Positions 44,959 through 53,485 of a stretch of DNA of 64,000 bases are shown here, piece after piece (the stretch's first letter is position 1; each line of letters starts with the position of its first letter). Made by a program: the position numbers and the translations under genes. Where the stretch lies: assembly GCF_002845745.1 (NCBI RefSeq), contig NZ_PIUM01000025.1:36467-100466 (forward strand), given 5' to 3'. The stretch comes from Telmatospirillum siberiense (lineage in GTDB: Bacteria > Pseudomonadota > Alphaproteobacteria > Rhodospirillales > Magnetospirillaceae). The notes beneath the pieces are model-generated. The model saw only the letters and a program-made list of their open reading frames with translations, ran no database searches and was not told where the DNA came from.

Positions 44959-45153
44959 TCAGGAGACAAGCACGGCCCTTGCGCCCGGCGCTGCCTCATA
45001 GGCCATGGCCTCGTCGATCTGATCAAGACGGTATTCCTTGCCGATCTTGGTGCGGAATAGTGGATCGTCGACGAACCCTTCGATGTCCTTGATCGCGGCG
45101 GCGAGCTTGCTGGGATCGCTGACCGCTGCGCTTTCCAAGTTGGAGACCCGCCG
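44959..45153 (-). pseudogene. C-terminal fragment of a zinc-binding dehydrogenase/quinone oxidoreductase
   Basis: About 63 codons: IKDIEGFVDDPLFRTKIG, KEYRLDQIDEAMAYEAAPGA, then RAVLVS and stop, the usual end of MDR-family oxidoreductases. The Rossmann fold and start are missing and a stop lies just upstream. It separates the AraC/SDR pair from the NmrA operon. Confidence 0.65.
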
Positions 45154-45215
45154 CTATCGATGCAATAGCTTGTTCGATCGTCGGACACGACATCATCACC
45201 GCCCCTTGACGATAC

Positions 45216-45253
45216 GAGCATATACTCTCATATGAGATTAGGAGCATATGCTC
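45216..45253. promoter_or_regulatory. tandem palindromic operators before the NmrA operon
   Basis: GAGCATATACTC (45216-45227, imperfect), TCTCATATGAGA (45226-45237, perfect) and GAGCATATGCTC (45242-45253, perfect), with TTGACG at 45206-45211. Such A/T-centred 12-bp palindromes suit MarR dimers; the MarR gene is the last gene of this operon. Inference. Confidence 0.55.
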
Positions 45254-45278
45254 TTATATTTTAGAAAGGAGTAAACCC

Positions 45279-46160
45279 GTGGGCGAAGCAGACATTCTGA
45301 TCAGTGGCGCGACCGGGCGGACCGGGGGCGCAGCCATCGACGAGTTGCTGAAGATGGGCGAGCACGTGCGAGCTTACGTGCGCTCTGATGACGAGCGGGC
45401 GGCCGCCCTCAGAAAACGCGGGGTCGATATCGCCGTCGGCGATTTCACCGACATCGACGACATCCGCGTTGCCATGGAAGGCATCAGGTCGGCCTATTTC
45501 CTTCACCCGATCGCGCCCGGAATCATCGGCGCCGCGGCCTATTTCGCCCAGGCGGCAAAGGAAGCCGGCGTCACCGCGATCGTCAACATGTCGCAGATCT
45601 CGGCGCGGCGAGAATCGGCGAGCCATGCCGCCCAGGATCACTGGATTTCCGAACGGGTGTTCGACTGGTCGGGCGTGGCGACGACGCATCTCCGCCCCAC
45701 CTTCTTTGCGGACTGGCTCGTCTATCCGCATTTCGCGAAGGAGATCTGGGCCAAGAGGAAGATCGAATTTCCCTTCGGGAACGGGCGTCACGCGCCGATC
45801 GCAACCGACGATCAGGGACGTGTCATCGCCCATGTCCTGGCCAATCCGGAAGGCCATGCGGGCAAAACCTACACGCTCACCGGCCCGGTCGAAATGAACC
45901 ACACCGAGATTGCCGCCGCCATGAGCGAGGTCCTCGGCGCGAAGATCGAGTACGCACCAACGTCCATCGACGAGTTCCGAGGCAAGATGGAGACCTTCTA
46001 CAAGTTTCCGCTGTTCCTGACGCAGCATCTTGTCGAGGTCGCCCAGAACTACCGTGACGGAATCTTTTCGGGCACCAACGATGCCGTCGAGAGGATCACC
46101 GGAACGTCGGCGCTTTCCGTGCCGCAATTCATCGCCAGGAATCGAGCCGTATTTGCCTGA
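45279..46160 (+). CDS. NmrA-like NAD(P)-binding protein
   Basis: 293 residues: ILISGATGRTGGAAIDELLK (Rossmann motif GATGRTG), VRSDDERAAALRKRGVDIAVGD, and an atypical active-site region (NMSQISARRESASHAAQDHW). The NmrA/HSCARG group includes redox sensors and azoreductase- or quinone-reductase-like enzymes. GTG start at 45279 with AAAGGAG (45265-45271). First gene of a four-gene operon ending in MarR. Confidence 0.85.
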   Translation: MGEADILISGATGRTGGAAIDELLKMGEHVRAYVRSDDERAAALRKRGVDIAVGDFTDIDDIRVAMEGIRSAYFLHPIAPGIIGAAAYFAQAAKEAGVTAIVNMSQISARRESASHAAQDHWISERVFDWSGVATTHLRPTFFADWLVYPHFAKEIWAKRKIEFPFGNGRHAPIATDDQGRVIAHVLANPEGHAGKTYTLTGPVEMNHTEIAAAMSEVLGAKIEYAPTSIDEFRGKMETFYKFPLFLTQHLVEVAQNYRDGIFSGTNDAVERITGTSALSVPQFIARNRAVFA

Positions 46161-46192
46161 GCACCGGCTTGGACAAACCAGGGGGTCGCACA

Positions 46193-46567
46193 ATGTCGAA
46201 CGATCAAGGCCAACGCCATCCATTCCTGGACGATCTGACCGCCGACGCTGAACTCGTCAGTTCGGTGCTGCGAGGGCCTGTCATTGGACGCGATGAGATC
46301 CGGCTCGTCGTCAACGCCGTCGGGACCTTCTACGCCTCGGAGACACCCACGTTCCTTCAGACTGTCGATTCGCGGCTTTTCCTCGAATACGAGGCCGTTC
46401 TGATGAGCGGGGAACACCTGAATGCCGCTGTCGTCGTTGATCACAACCCCGACGGCTCGGTACCGCGTGTGAGCGTTCGTATGAGCCCGCTCGGCGCCGT
46501 GCTGTCTCTCGCCGCGTCTCTGCGGGAAGCGCTTTCGCAGCAACTCCCCGAGAGCCTTTTGCTTTGA
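46193..46567 (+). CDS. NTF2-like (SnoaL-type) protein
   Basis: 124 residues. HPFLDDLTADAELVSSVLRG, GRDEIRLVVNAVGTFYASE, RLFLEYEAVLMSG, RVSVRMSPLGAVLSLAASL: a cone-shaped SnoaL/NTF2 fold used by small isomerases, hydrolases or ligand-binding proteins. Start at ATG 46193 after GGGGG. Sits between NmrA-like and SDR genes in one operon. Ligand unknown. Confidence 0.75.
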   Translation: MSNDQGQRHPFLDDLTADAELVSSVLRGPVIGRDEIRLVVNAVGTFYASETPTFLQTVDSRLFLEYEAVLMSGEHLNAAVVVDHNPDGSVPRVSVRMSPLGAVLSLAASLREALSQQLPESLLL

Positions 46568-46637
46568 ACCGGGCGCGCTTGGGCTGACGGCGGCAGCCGG
46601 ATGCCCGCAGCCCAGTATTTTGGAAGGATGACTTGTC

Positions 46638-47354
46638 ATGGATATCACAAACGCTACCATCTTCATCACCGGTGCCAATCGCGGCCTGGGGTTGGCCTTC
46701 GCGCGCGAAGCACGTCGCCGTGGGGCAGCGAAGGTTTACGCGGGCATGCGCAATACGAACGGTTTCCAAGAGCCTGGCATCGTTCCGGTCCGGATCGATG
46801 TCACAGACAAGGCGTCGATCGCCGCCGCCGCCGAACTGGCGGCGGATACGACTCTGCTGGTCAACAACGCGGGCATCGCCGCTCTGATCGACGGGCCTCT
46901 GGCGGCCGACGTCGAAGCGCAATCGGCCCGCATGTTCGATACCAACTACTATGGCGTGGTGCGCGTCACGCAGGCCTTCGAGCAAATTTTATCGGCCAAG
47001 CCGCGTGCGGCCATCATCAACGTGCTTTCCGATATCGTGTGGCTTCCGCGGCCCTATCTGACGCCTTATGCGGCGTCAAAAGCGGCCGCCTGGAGCTACA
47101 CGAACCAACTTCGCCTGCATCTGCAAGAGCGCGGCATCCAGGTTCTCGGCCTGCATGTGGGGTTCATGGATACCGACCTGACCAACGGCATTGACGTGCC
47201 CAAAGCCAACCCCGAAGACGTGGTGCACCAGACCTACGACGCCCTGATCGCCGGCAAGAGCGAGATCATGGCCGACAAGGGAACGGCGATGTTGAAGAGC
47301 ACGCTTGCGGCCGAGATACCCGGCTACATCACTCCGCCGGCAGGGCTTCAATAG
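46638..47354 (+). CDS. short-chain dehydrogenase/reductase
   Basis: 238 residues, complete SDR: IFITGANRGLGLAFAREARR, LVNNAGIAALID, INVLSDIVW (Ser), TPYAASKAAAWSYTNQLR (Tyr-x3-Lys). NAD(P)H-dependent reduction of a carbonyl substrate. Start follows GGAAGGATG; 70 bp after the NTF2-like gene and 19 bp before marR. Confidence 0.9.
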   Translation: MDITNATIFITGANRGLGLAFAREARRRGAAKVYAGMRNTNGFQEPGIVPVRIDVTDKASIAAAAELAADTTLLVNNAGIAALIDGPLAADVEAQSARMFDTNYYGVVRVTQAFEQILSAKPRAAIINVLSDIVWLPRPYLTPYAASKAAAWSYTNQLRLHLQERGIQVLGLHVGFMDTDLTNGIDVPKANPEDVVHQTYDALIAGKSEIMADKGTAMLKSTLAAEIPGYITPPAGLQ

Positions 47355-47373
47355 AAATCGAAAGGGCAAAGGG

Positions 47374-47835
47374 ATGTTGCCGGTGAGCCAGACTCTAGCA
47401 ATCGATCAATGCAACTGCTTCGCCATGAGGAAGGCGAACCGGCAGATTTCCCGTTTCTACGATGCCCATCTTGAACCAGTGGGTGTCCGCATCACGCAAT
47501 TCCTCACCTTGGCGGCTCTCAACGAGGTCGGGAGTGCCGCGGTCAATCCTCTTGCCGAGCGGCTCGACATCGAACGGACGGCGATGGGCAAGATGGTTGG
47601 CTTCTTAGAACGCGACGGCTTGGTCAGAATCCGGCCCTCATCCACCGATGGCCGCAGCCGCGTTATCGAGCTCACTGAAGCCGGCCGCCGTCTTCACGAC
47701 GAAGCGGCCCTTCTTTGGCAGGAAGCCCAGCGACAATTCCAGCAGTTGAACGGTGCGGAAAATGTGGCCGCTCTGCGAGCGGCCTTGAGCGGCATGGTTG
47801 TCGGAGAGACGACGGCGAGATCACCTGATGACTGA
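47374..47835 (+). CDS. MarR-family regulator
   Basis: 153 residues: VGVRITQFLTLAALNEVGSA, NPLAERLDIERTAMGKMV (recognition helix), FLERDGLVRIRPSSTDGRSR (wing). Probably represses its own operon through the palindromes at 45216-45253 and is relieved by a phenolic or oxidant ligand. Start ATG 47374 after AAAGGG; the longer frame begins inside the SDR gene. Confidence 0.88.
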   Translation: MLPVSQTLAIDQCNCFAMRKANRQISRFYDAHLEPVGVRITQFLTLAALNEVGSAAVNPLAERLDIERTAMGKMVGFLERDGLVRIRPSSTDGRSRVIELTEAGRRLHDEAALLWQEAQRQFQQLNGAENVAALRAALSGMVVGETTARSPDD

Positions 47836-47988
47836 GGCTCCAGATCGACGGCCACAACGGAACACCTCTCCCCGGCCCCGGCCAGGAACCGACGCGCTAA
47901 CAAACACCGGGCCGAACGGCCGGCCTCTACGATACGTCGAAACTCGCCAACCTGGTTGGCGCGCTGATTACCGAGGCATCTCTGCTAG

Positions 47989-48141
47989 TCAGGGAAAATC
48001 GCGCGGCACAGGACACAAGGTGACCCTGCTAAACTGATCGTGCCAATGATCGAGCGGTTCATGGCGACCGACCGGGCGTTTGCGAAAGCACGTCGAGCAG
48101 GCGGCGCTCACCCAGCGGCGGCACCAGAGATATCTGGATAA
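47989..48141 (+). pseudogene. remnant of a second DUF2274 gene
   Basis: Open from just after a stop at 47988, without start: DPAKLIVPMIERFMATDRAF, AKARRAGG ... EISG-stop. This matches residues ~46-70 of the intact DUF2274 protein at 30674 (DPAKLIVPMVQRFMVTDRVF). Its 3' end overlaps a convergent LysR gene exactly as in the intact copy. It is the scar of another trb operon end. Confidence 0.8.
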
Positions 48142-49022
48142 CGCTCACGCAAGAGATCGAGGAATGGTTGGAGGGTGGGGTTACTGTTCGTCTCGCGCCA
48201 GTAAGCAGCAAAATTGAATCGCGTGGGACCATCTTGATCATGGACCTCACGATAAGCCACGCCCTCGTACCGCGCGCCTGTCGCCCCTTCGAGGATCAAG
48301 CAGATACCAAAACCTGCTCCGACTAAACCCATTAACCGATCAATGCTGACATCCTGATGCAGAAAATGCTGCACGCCGAGCGGGTCAAGTTTGATGGCCA
48401 GCAATCTCTGCATCTCCGGACCTGCACCGCGCTGCTGAACGAGGAGCGGCTCGCCGACGAGGTCGGTCCATAGAAGCACTGACTTCTCAGCGAGTGGGTG
48501 CCTCTCCGGCAGCGCGACGATCACCCGCTCGCTCCACAGCGGCAGTTTGCGGTCATACCAGTCTGAGTAATATGTGGTCATGATCGCCACATCGATTGTA
48601 CTCGTGATCATGTTGCAAAGCAGCTGATCGTGGACGCCATCTACGGTATGGACACCAACATCAGGGAAACGGCGGTGATATTCGGCCAGTGTGGCTCTCA
48701 GATTTCCTGTCGCGAGCGAGACGTAGACACCGACTGTCAGCCGGCCCAACTGACCGTTCGACATCGCTTTCAGCCGGGTAAAGGCAGCATCGGTTTCCTT
48801 GACAATGCGTCGGGCGATTTCTAGAAATTCTCGGCCGATGAGCGTGGCGTGGGTACCGCCGTTGGTGCGCTCAAACAGCTCTGCCCCGAGACGGTATTCG
48901 AGTTCTCGGATGCGGCGGCTCAAAGTGGACTGCCGAATGTTGAGCGCTTCTGCCGCGCGTCGCAGGCTTCGGTGCTGATAGGCGACAATCGCCCATCGAA
49001 GGTCGCGTAGCTCGATGGTCAT
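48108..49022 (-). CDS. LysR-family regulator, paralogue of the trb-closing LysR
   Basis: 304 residues. HTH ELRDLRWAIVAYQHRSLRRA with NIRQSTLSRRIRELEYRLG. Clearly paralogous to the protein at 30895 over its whole length (shared LPLWSERV-VALP-RHPLA, DRL-GLVG-G, TNSNPTL..FL..LRERYPD). Convergent to the DUF2274 remnant. Gene appears intact; target unknown. Confidence 0.9.
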   Translation of the reverse strand: MTIELRDLRWAIVAYQHRSLRRAAEALNIRQSTLSRRIRELEYRLGAELFERTNGGTHATLIGREFLEIARRIVKETDAAFTRLKAMSNGQLGRLTVGVYVSLATGNLRATLAEYHRRFPDVGVHTVDGVHDQLLCNMITSTIDVAIMTTYYSDWYDRKLPLWSERVIVALPERHPLAEKSVLLWTDLVGEPLLVQQRGAGPEMQRLLAIKLDPLGVQHFLHQDVSIDRLMGLVGAGFGICLILEGATGARYEGVAYREVHDQDGPTRFNFAAYWRETNSNPTLQPFLDLLRERYPDISGAAAG

Positions 49023-49469
49023 GAAGTCTCTACTTCAATGATTTCCCGGCTCGAACTCTCCAAAAAAGATGTCTTTGATACGACATCTACGCATCTTTCA
49101 GGCCACGATAGGCCGGAGCCGATTTTAGTCACCGAACGGCGCGCCGAGAATAATGTTGTACACATTTTGAATTTCGAAACCGGACACGAGGCGGTGCCCG
49201 ATATCTGCCGGACCTGTGCCGATGTTCATTCGCAATCCTTCAGCTTTCTGCCCCATTGAGGCTCCATCTGCGTAAGATTGATCTGCGTAAAGTCGCCCAA
49301 GCCGCGTGTGGCAGCAATGACAAGTACCCCTCGAATTCAGACAAACTATTTTGCAGATATTTCCCGTGCCGATTGGCTTCCCTCGATCATGGTGTGATTG
49401 GGCGCAAGTAAAGGCTTTTTTTCGTAGCATGCTCGCCAGGTCGAGAGCTTATCTCTGGCAGATTACGCT
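49023..49469. other. intergenic region with gene remnant
   Basis: 447 bp between two leftward genes. Besides the HD-protein fragment at 49125-49223, nothing coding was recognised. TTCG-rich and A/T-rich patches alternate, as expected of a recombination scar. Confidence 0.4.
49125..49223 (-). pseudogene. C-terminal fragment of an HD-domain hydrolase
   Basis: IGTGPADIGHRLVSGFEIQN, VYNIILGAPFGD-stop. Matches the end of the intact HD protein at 58875 (IGTGLADIGRRLVPGLEIPN, VCDLLLGAPFES). The HD core is missing. It shows that a fifth member of this family once existed here. Confidence 0.7.
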
Positions 49470-50438
49470 TTAATTCTTCAGATACCCGAAGCGAGTGCGA
49501 TAATCCTGTGGAGAGACACCATAGGCTCTAACGAATGCGCGACGCATGCGCTCGTCGTCGCCAAAGCCGGTTCGACGGGCGACAACCTTTATTGGTTCGT
49601 GTGCAGCTTCGAGAAGGCGCCTTGCCGCTTCTGTGCGGAGCCTCTCAACAGCCCGCCCGGGGCTTTCCCCGGTCTCGCGAAGATAGACACGAGCAAAATT
49701 ACGCGGGCTCATCCGAGCCACTTCCGCCAACCTCAGGACGGATAGGTCCGCATCGAGGTTGCTCCGGATCCAGTCATGAAGGTCATCGAACCGACCGCGT
49801 GCATCCCGCAACTGTTGACGCAACTCGACGCTAAACTGTGATTGTCCACCCGGTCGCTTGAGAAACAGGACCAATCCACGGGCTACATTGAGCGCCGCGA
49901 GGTGCCCCAAATCTTCCTCAATCATTGCCAACGACATATCTATTCCGGCAGACACCCCGGCCGACGTCCACAAGCGGCCGGAAGTGATAAAGATTGCGTC
50001 TGGCTTTACTTTTATTGCTGGGTATTCCTGTTTAAGCTTGTCACAAACGATCCAATGCGTGGTTGCCTCAAGACCGTCCAGAACACCGAGTTCGGCAAGG
50101 ATAAACGCTCCGGTGCAGATGGAGCCCAGCCGACGCGGCTCGTCCAGATAGTCAGAGAGACGAGATCGGAGCGAAGCAGTGGAGGTGGGCGGAATTGCCG
50201 GGTCAAACCCCGCTACAAGCAGCGTGTCAACGGATCGGAGGGCAGCCTGATCTAGCGGCGCGGTGTCCAACTTCAGACCAGTATCGGTGGTGACGAAGCC
50301 GCCGGCTTCGGACACAACAGTTACGTGATAAGCAGAACGACCATCTTCTTGGCGAGCGTCGCTGAAGGCCTGCACCACACCGCAGACATCCATCAATTTT
50401 ACACGGTCGTAAGCGACAATGACGATCTTGCGTAGCAT
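49470..50438 (-). CDS. GlxA-family regulator (DJ-1 domain plus AraC HTH)
   Basis: 322 residues from MLRKIV (a Met at 50471 would add 11). N-terminal DJ-1/PfpI-like domain (VIVAYDRVKLMDVCGVVQAF, LGSICTGAFILAELGVLDG with the conserved Cys) and C-terminal AraC HTH pair (LRLAEVARMSPRNFARVYL, ARRTGFGDDERMRRAFVRAY, GVSPQDYRTRFG). Senses a small metabolite and activates genes. A diverged copy of the 34-bp element lies at 50453-50489, just before its start. Candidate master regulator of the HD-gene cluster. Confidence 0.9.
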   Translation of the reverse strand: MLRKIVIVAYDRVKLMDVCGVVQAFSDARQEDGRSAYHVTVVSEAGGFVTTDTGLKLDTAPLDQAALRSVDTLLVAGFDPAIPPTSTASLRSRLSDYLDEPRRLGSICTGAFILAELGVLDGLEATTHWIVCDKLKQEYPAIKVKPDAIFITSGRLWTSAGVSAGIDMSLAMIEEDLGHLAALNVARGLVLFLKRPGGQSQFSVELRQQLRDARGRFDDLHDWIRSNLDADLSVLRLAEVARMSPRNFARVYLRETGESPGRAVERLRTEAARRLLEAAHEPIKVVARRTGFGDDERMRRAFVRAYGVSPQDYRTRFGYLKN

Positions 50439-50452
50439 TTTCCCGGTGCATG

Positions 50453-50489
50453 TGGCATTTTTCGAGGGCATCCATCATCTTATGCCGCC
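50453..50489. promoter_or_regulatory. diverged copy of the 34-bp element at a GlxA gene
   Basis: TGGCATTTTTCGAGGGCAT then CCATCATCT and GCCGCC, with three extra bases relative to the four better copies. Located 15 bp upstream of the GlxA start. Might be an autoregulatory site; similarity is weaker than among the others. Confidence 0.4.
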
Positions 50490-50635
50490 GGCTGCAATTC
50501 GTCCAGCCAGTTGGAGGTGGTTTGGAACCGGGCGATTGACGCACGCCGCTGTTGCGCAGCTACGTTCGCTCAGAGGTAAAGGCCGATGCGGCCCTATATG
50601 TTTCGGGCGGCTGGAGGTTGGGAACTTAACCGCCG

Positions 50636-51052
50636 CTAATCGCCCTGATTCCAGCTCCAGCCGGCAATCTTCCAGCCCGATGGCGTGCGGCGTAGCGCAA
50701 AGGTGATCGTTGCCGCGTGTCGTATTGGGATGCCCTTCAACTTGTAAGACCAGACGGCAGGAACGACGGCGTAGGCTTGATCGCCATCCACCAATTTGGT
50801 GATGGGGGAGTGGTAGACAATGCTTCCCTCCCTAATGTCGCGTTCCTCGAAATAGAGCGTCATGCTCAACATCCAGTCCGCCACCGCAGTCGGTCCCTTC
50901 CAAATAAAGGGGGCCGCTTTGTCGACAATCGCAACATCGCCCTCGACATGTGCATCAGCAAGCCCCTTGGCATCACCTGCAACCATCGCGGCTCGGAACG
51001 CTTCTATCGCCGACATCGGGTCGTTCGGAAACGCTGCGTAGAAATTGGTCAT
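50636..51052 (-). CDS. NTF2-like/SnoaL-type protein
   Basis: 138 residues from MTNFYAA: AIEAFRAAMVAGDAKGLADA, KGPTAVADWMLSMTLYFEER, HAATITFALRRTPSGWKIAG, WSWNQ. A DUF4440/SnoaL-like cone fold, maybe an accessory hydratase or binding protein. The frame is open up to 51136. Divergent from the HD gene at 51494; a copy of the 34-bp element in its orientation lies at 51192-51225. Confidence 0.75.
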   Translation of the reverse strand: MTNFYAAFPNDPMSAIEAFRAAMVAGDAKGLADAHVEGDVAIVDKAAPFIWKGPTAVADWMLSMTLYFEERDIREGSIVYHSPITKLVDGDQAYAVVPAVWSYKLKGIPIRHAATITFALRRTPSGWKIAGWSWNQGD

Positions 51053-51191
51053 GCCATTACTCGTGACGTGAATAGAACGCGCGACCTTGCCGCAATCGCG
51101 TTTACTGAAGCGGCTCGATGTTACAGCACGGTGCACCGAGATAAAGTGATTGCCGCGTAACTTGCCGGCAATCTACGGGCCGTATGCCTAT

Positions 51192-51225
51192 GTCAGCAAC
51201 GACATTGAGACCTCGTATTCCGCCA
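51192..51225 (-). promoter_or_regulatory. 34-bp regulatory element, inverted copy (for the NTF2-like gene)
   Basis: On the minus strand: TGGCGGAATACGAG, GTCTC, AATGTCGTT, GCTGAC. Same length and spacing as the copies at 51397, 53363 and 58773. It points to the NTF2-like gene starting 139 bp away and forms a long-range inverted repeat with the copy at 51397. Confidence 0.65.
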
Positions 51226-51396
51226 ACATCCTTAACAATCCGGCGAGAGCAGCCGCTCATCTGCGTTCTTGAAATCAAAGGAAATCTGCAAGGTAAAGGA
51301 AAGTGCCAACTATGCAGTCCACGGACAACATCGGGTCGATCGAAGATCGGCCAAAATCTTAGCCGCCGTGCACAGCGGTCGGCTCCACCGATAACT

Positions 51397-51430
51397 TGGC
51401 AGAATACGAGGTCTCAATGTCATTGCCGCC
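51397..51430 (+). promoter_or_regulatory. 34-bp regulatory element, copy before HD gene 1
   Basis: TGGCAGAATACGAG, GTCTC, AATGTCATT, GCCGCC, ending 63 bp before the ATG at 51494. AATGTCATT is itself a palindrome around T. Position and size suit a two-half-site AraC/GlxA activator. Confidence 0.7.
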
Positions 51431-51493
51431 GATAGCCGGCGGCTCCTACCGTGAGGGAAACCAGCGAGATGAACGTCCTTGTAAGGCATTGCA

Positions 51494-52117
51494 ATGATCG
51501 CAGATATCAAGGTTCCGGATTCCAGCATCGCCCGTCAGGCTGAGGAGCTGGCACGCTCGGTGTCCAATGACACGCTCTTCAACCACGTCATGCGCTGCTA
51601 TTGGTTCGGCGAGCTGTTCGCACGGCAGGAAGGCAAGAAGGTCGACAGCGAGCTGATGTTTCTTTCAGCCGTGCTTCACGACCTTGGTCTTACTGACCAC
51701 GCTTCCGGCCCCCACCGTTTCGAAATTGAAGGCGCGGGAGCGGCTCGGAATTTTCTCATGGAACGGGGCGTGTCGGAGGACCGGGCCCAGAGAGTGTGGG
51801 ACAACATCGCACTCCACACCTGGGACATGAATCAATTCAGGGGCGACACCAGCCGCTTGATGCAACTTGGCCTTGCTTACGACGTCTCCGGCGTACAGGG
51901 CGCACGGCTCGACCCCGGCGACGTCGCCGAAGTGGTCCGGCGATACCCGAGACTGAACTTCAAGTTTGCCTTCAACGAAATGCTTAACCATGAGGTGGAC
52001 TGCAAGGATCCATACCCGCACTGGTTCCACATCTGCTCTCGCATTGCGCACAATAGATCACCGCTTACCATTGTAGATGCGCCGGTTGTTTTGGATTGGG
52101 CGCCATTCGACGAGTGA
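51494..52117 (+). CDS. HD-domain hydrolase, cyanamide-hydratase-like (copy 1)
   Basis: 207 residues. Metal-binding HD fold: LFNHVMRCYWFGELFA (first His), LSAVLHDLGLTD (HD pair), FEIEGAGAARNFL, DNIALHTWD (further His). This is the family of cyanamide hydratase (cyanamide to urea) and related lyases. Other substrates are possible, so the reaction is not assigned. Downstream of a 34-bp element and followed 60 bp later by a Tat-exported alpha/beta hydrolase. Confidence 0.8.
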   Translation: MIADIKVPDSSIARQAEELARSVSNDTLFNHVMRCYWFGELFARQEGKKVDSELMFLSAVLHDLGLTDHASGPHRFEIEGAGAARNFLMERGVSEDRAQRVWDNIALHTWDMNQFRGDTSRLMQLGLAYDVSGVQGARLDPGDVAEVVRRYPRLNFKFAFNEMLNHEVDCKDPYPHWFHICSRIAHNRSPLTIVDAPVVLDWAPFDE

Positions 52118-52177
52118 GTCTGCGGTTACTTGAGAAAAGGCATGCCCGTGTGAAGGCTATCGCTCCAAGGTGCTGCA

Positions 52178-53161
52178 ATGCAAAAGAATAGTCCAGTCGG
52201 TGATGCCAATGTCTCACGCCGCGATGTCGTCGTCGGGAGCATCGCGTTTGCGATGGCCGTCGCTGTTCCTGCCATCGCCTCCGGACATGCCAGCACGAAC
52301 GCAATCATTTCCAACGCTAGCCATGGAGATATGACAATGGGCATGGTCACCACGAAAGACGGCGCCGAAATCTTCTACAAGGACTGGGGACAGGGCCAGC
52401 CGATTGTCTTCCATCACGGATGGCCGCTCAGTTCGGACGACTGGGATACCCAGATGCTTTTCTTCGCCCATAATCGCTACCGCGTGATCGGCATCGATCG
52501 CCGTGGGCATGGCCGTTCCAGTCAGATATCCGAAGGCCATGACATGGACCATTACGCAGCCGATGCGGCCGCCGTGGTCGAACATCTCGATCTTCACAAT
52601 ACGATCCATATTGGCCATTCCACGGGTGGTGGCGAGGCGGCCCGCTATGTCGCGCGTCACGGCAAGGGACGGGTCTCGAAGCTGGTTCTGGTGGCTGCCG
52701 TGCCGCCGATCATGGTCAAGTCGCCGAATAACCCGGGAGGCCTGCCGATCGAAGTGTTTGACGGCTTGCGGAAAAGCCTGGCCGCCAACCGCGCTCAATT
52801 TTTCCGGGAGATCGCCTCCAAGCCATTCTACGGATTCAACCGGCCGGGATCGTCGCCTCTTGACGGGGTTGTCGACAATTGGTGGCGCCAGGGGATGATG
52901 GGAAGCGCCAAAGCTCATTACGACGGCATCAAAGCATTCTCTGAGACAGATCTCACCGAGGACTTGAAGAGCATCGACGTACCGACGTTGTGTATGCAAG
53001 GCGACGACGATCAGATCGTTCCTTACAAGGGCGCCGCCGAGCTACAGGTCAAGCTTCTCAAGAATGGGACCCTGAAGCTCTACCCCGGCTTTCCGCATGG
53101 CATGCTCACGACCTACGCGGAGACGATCAATCCCGATCTTCTGGCGTTCGTGCGCGGCTGA
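52178..53161 (+). CDS. secreted alpha/beta hydrolase (non-heme haloperoxidase/arylesterase type)
   Basis: 327 residues. Tat-type leader (VSRRDVVVGSIAFAMAVAVP). Hydrolase core: VFHHGWPLSSDDWDTQM, IGIDRRGHGRSSQ, nucleophile IGHSTGGGEAARYVARHG (Ser in GHSTGG), late Asp in MQGDDDQIVPY and His in GFPHGM. Closest to cofactor-free chloroperoxidases/esterases. Probably acts in the periplasm. Same transcription unit as HD gene 1. Confidence 0.88.
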   Translation: MQKNSPVGDANVSRRDVVVGSIAFAMAVAVPAIASGHASTNAIISNASHGDMTMGMVTTKDGAEIFYKDWGQGQPIVFHHGWPLSSDDWDTQMLFFAHNRYRVIGIDRRGHGRSSQISEGHDMDHYAADAAAVVEHLDLHNTIHIGHSTGGGEAARYVARHGKGRVSKLVLVAAVPPIMVKSPNNPGGLPIEVFDGLRKSLAANRAQFFREIASKPFYGFNRPGSSPLDGVVDNWWRQGMMGSAKAHYDGIKAFSETDLTEDLKSIDVPTLCMQGDDDQIVPYKGAAELQVKLLKNGTLKLYPGFPHGMLTTYAETINPDLLAFVRG

Positions 53162-53485
53162 TGTCTCCAACGGGGCAGGTCCTCTTCGCGTTGGCGTGCT
53201 GTTCGGCTCACGCGACAGTGCGTTGGCAGCCGATAACACCAGCGTCAAACGGTTCAGCCGCGCCGTTTTGCGTTGCTGAATCGGCTGCCGCAGCCGGCAT
53301 TGAGACGACTCGATCGCCATTCCGGGCGAGATAGCTCATCTCGATTTCGGGCTGTGGAAGTGTGGCAGAAATCGAGGGCGTAATGTCATTTCAGCCATGG
53401 CTCGAGAAACTTATGCTCGGAGGTGCTCGTAGATGTCCTGGAACCGGCCCAAGAGAGCAAGTTGCCGGTCAGAGGAGTAAAGGGA
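53162..53485. other. intergenic with regulatory element
   Basis: 324 bp between hydrolase and carbonic-anhydrase-like genes. No gene recognised; contains the 34-bp element at 53363 and GAGGAG at 53472 as ribosome-binding site for the next gene. Confidence 0.45.
53363..53396 (+). promoter_or_regulatory. 34-bp regulatory element, copy before the carbonic-anhydrase-like gene
   Basis: TGGCAGAAATCGAG, GGCGT, AATGTCATT, TCAGCC, ending 89 bp before the ATG at 53486. Ties the four-gene unit 53486-56680 to the same regulon. Confidence 0.65.

Noticed and set aside
47798..48037. 79-codon frame between marR and LysR
   Set aside because: Overlaps the end of marR, is Arg/Pro-rich and crosses the DUF2274 remnant in another frame.
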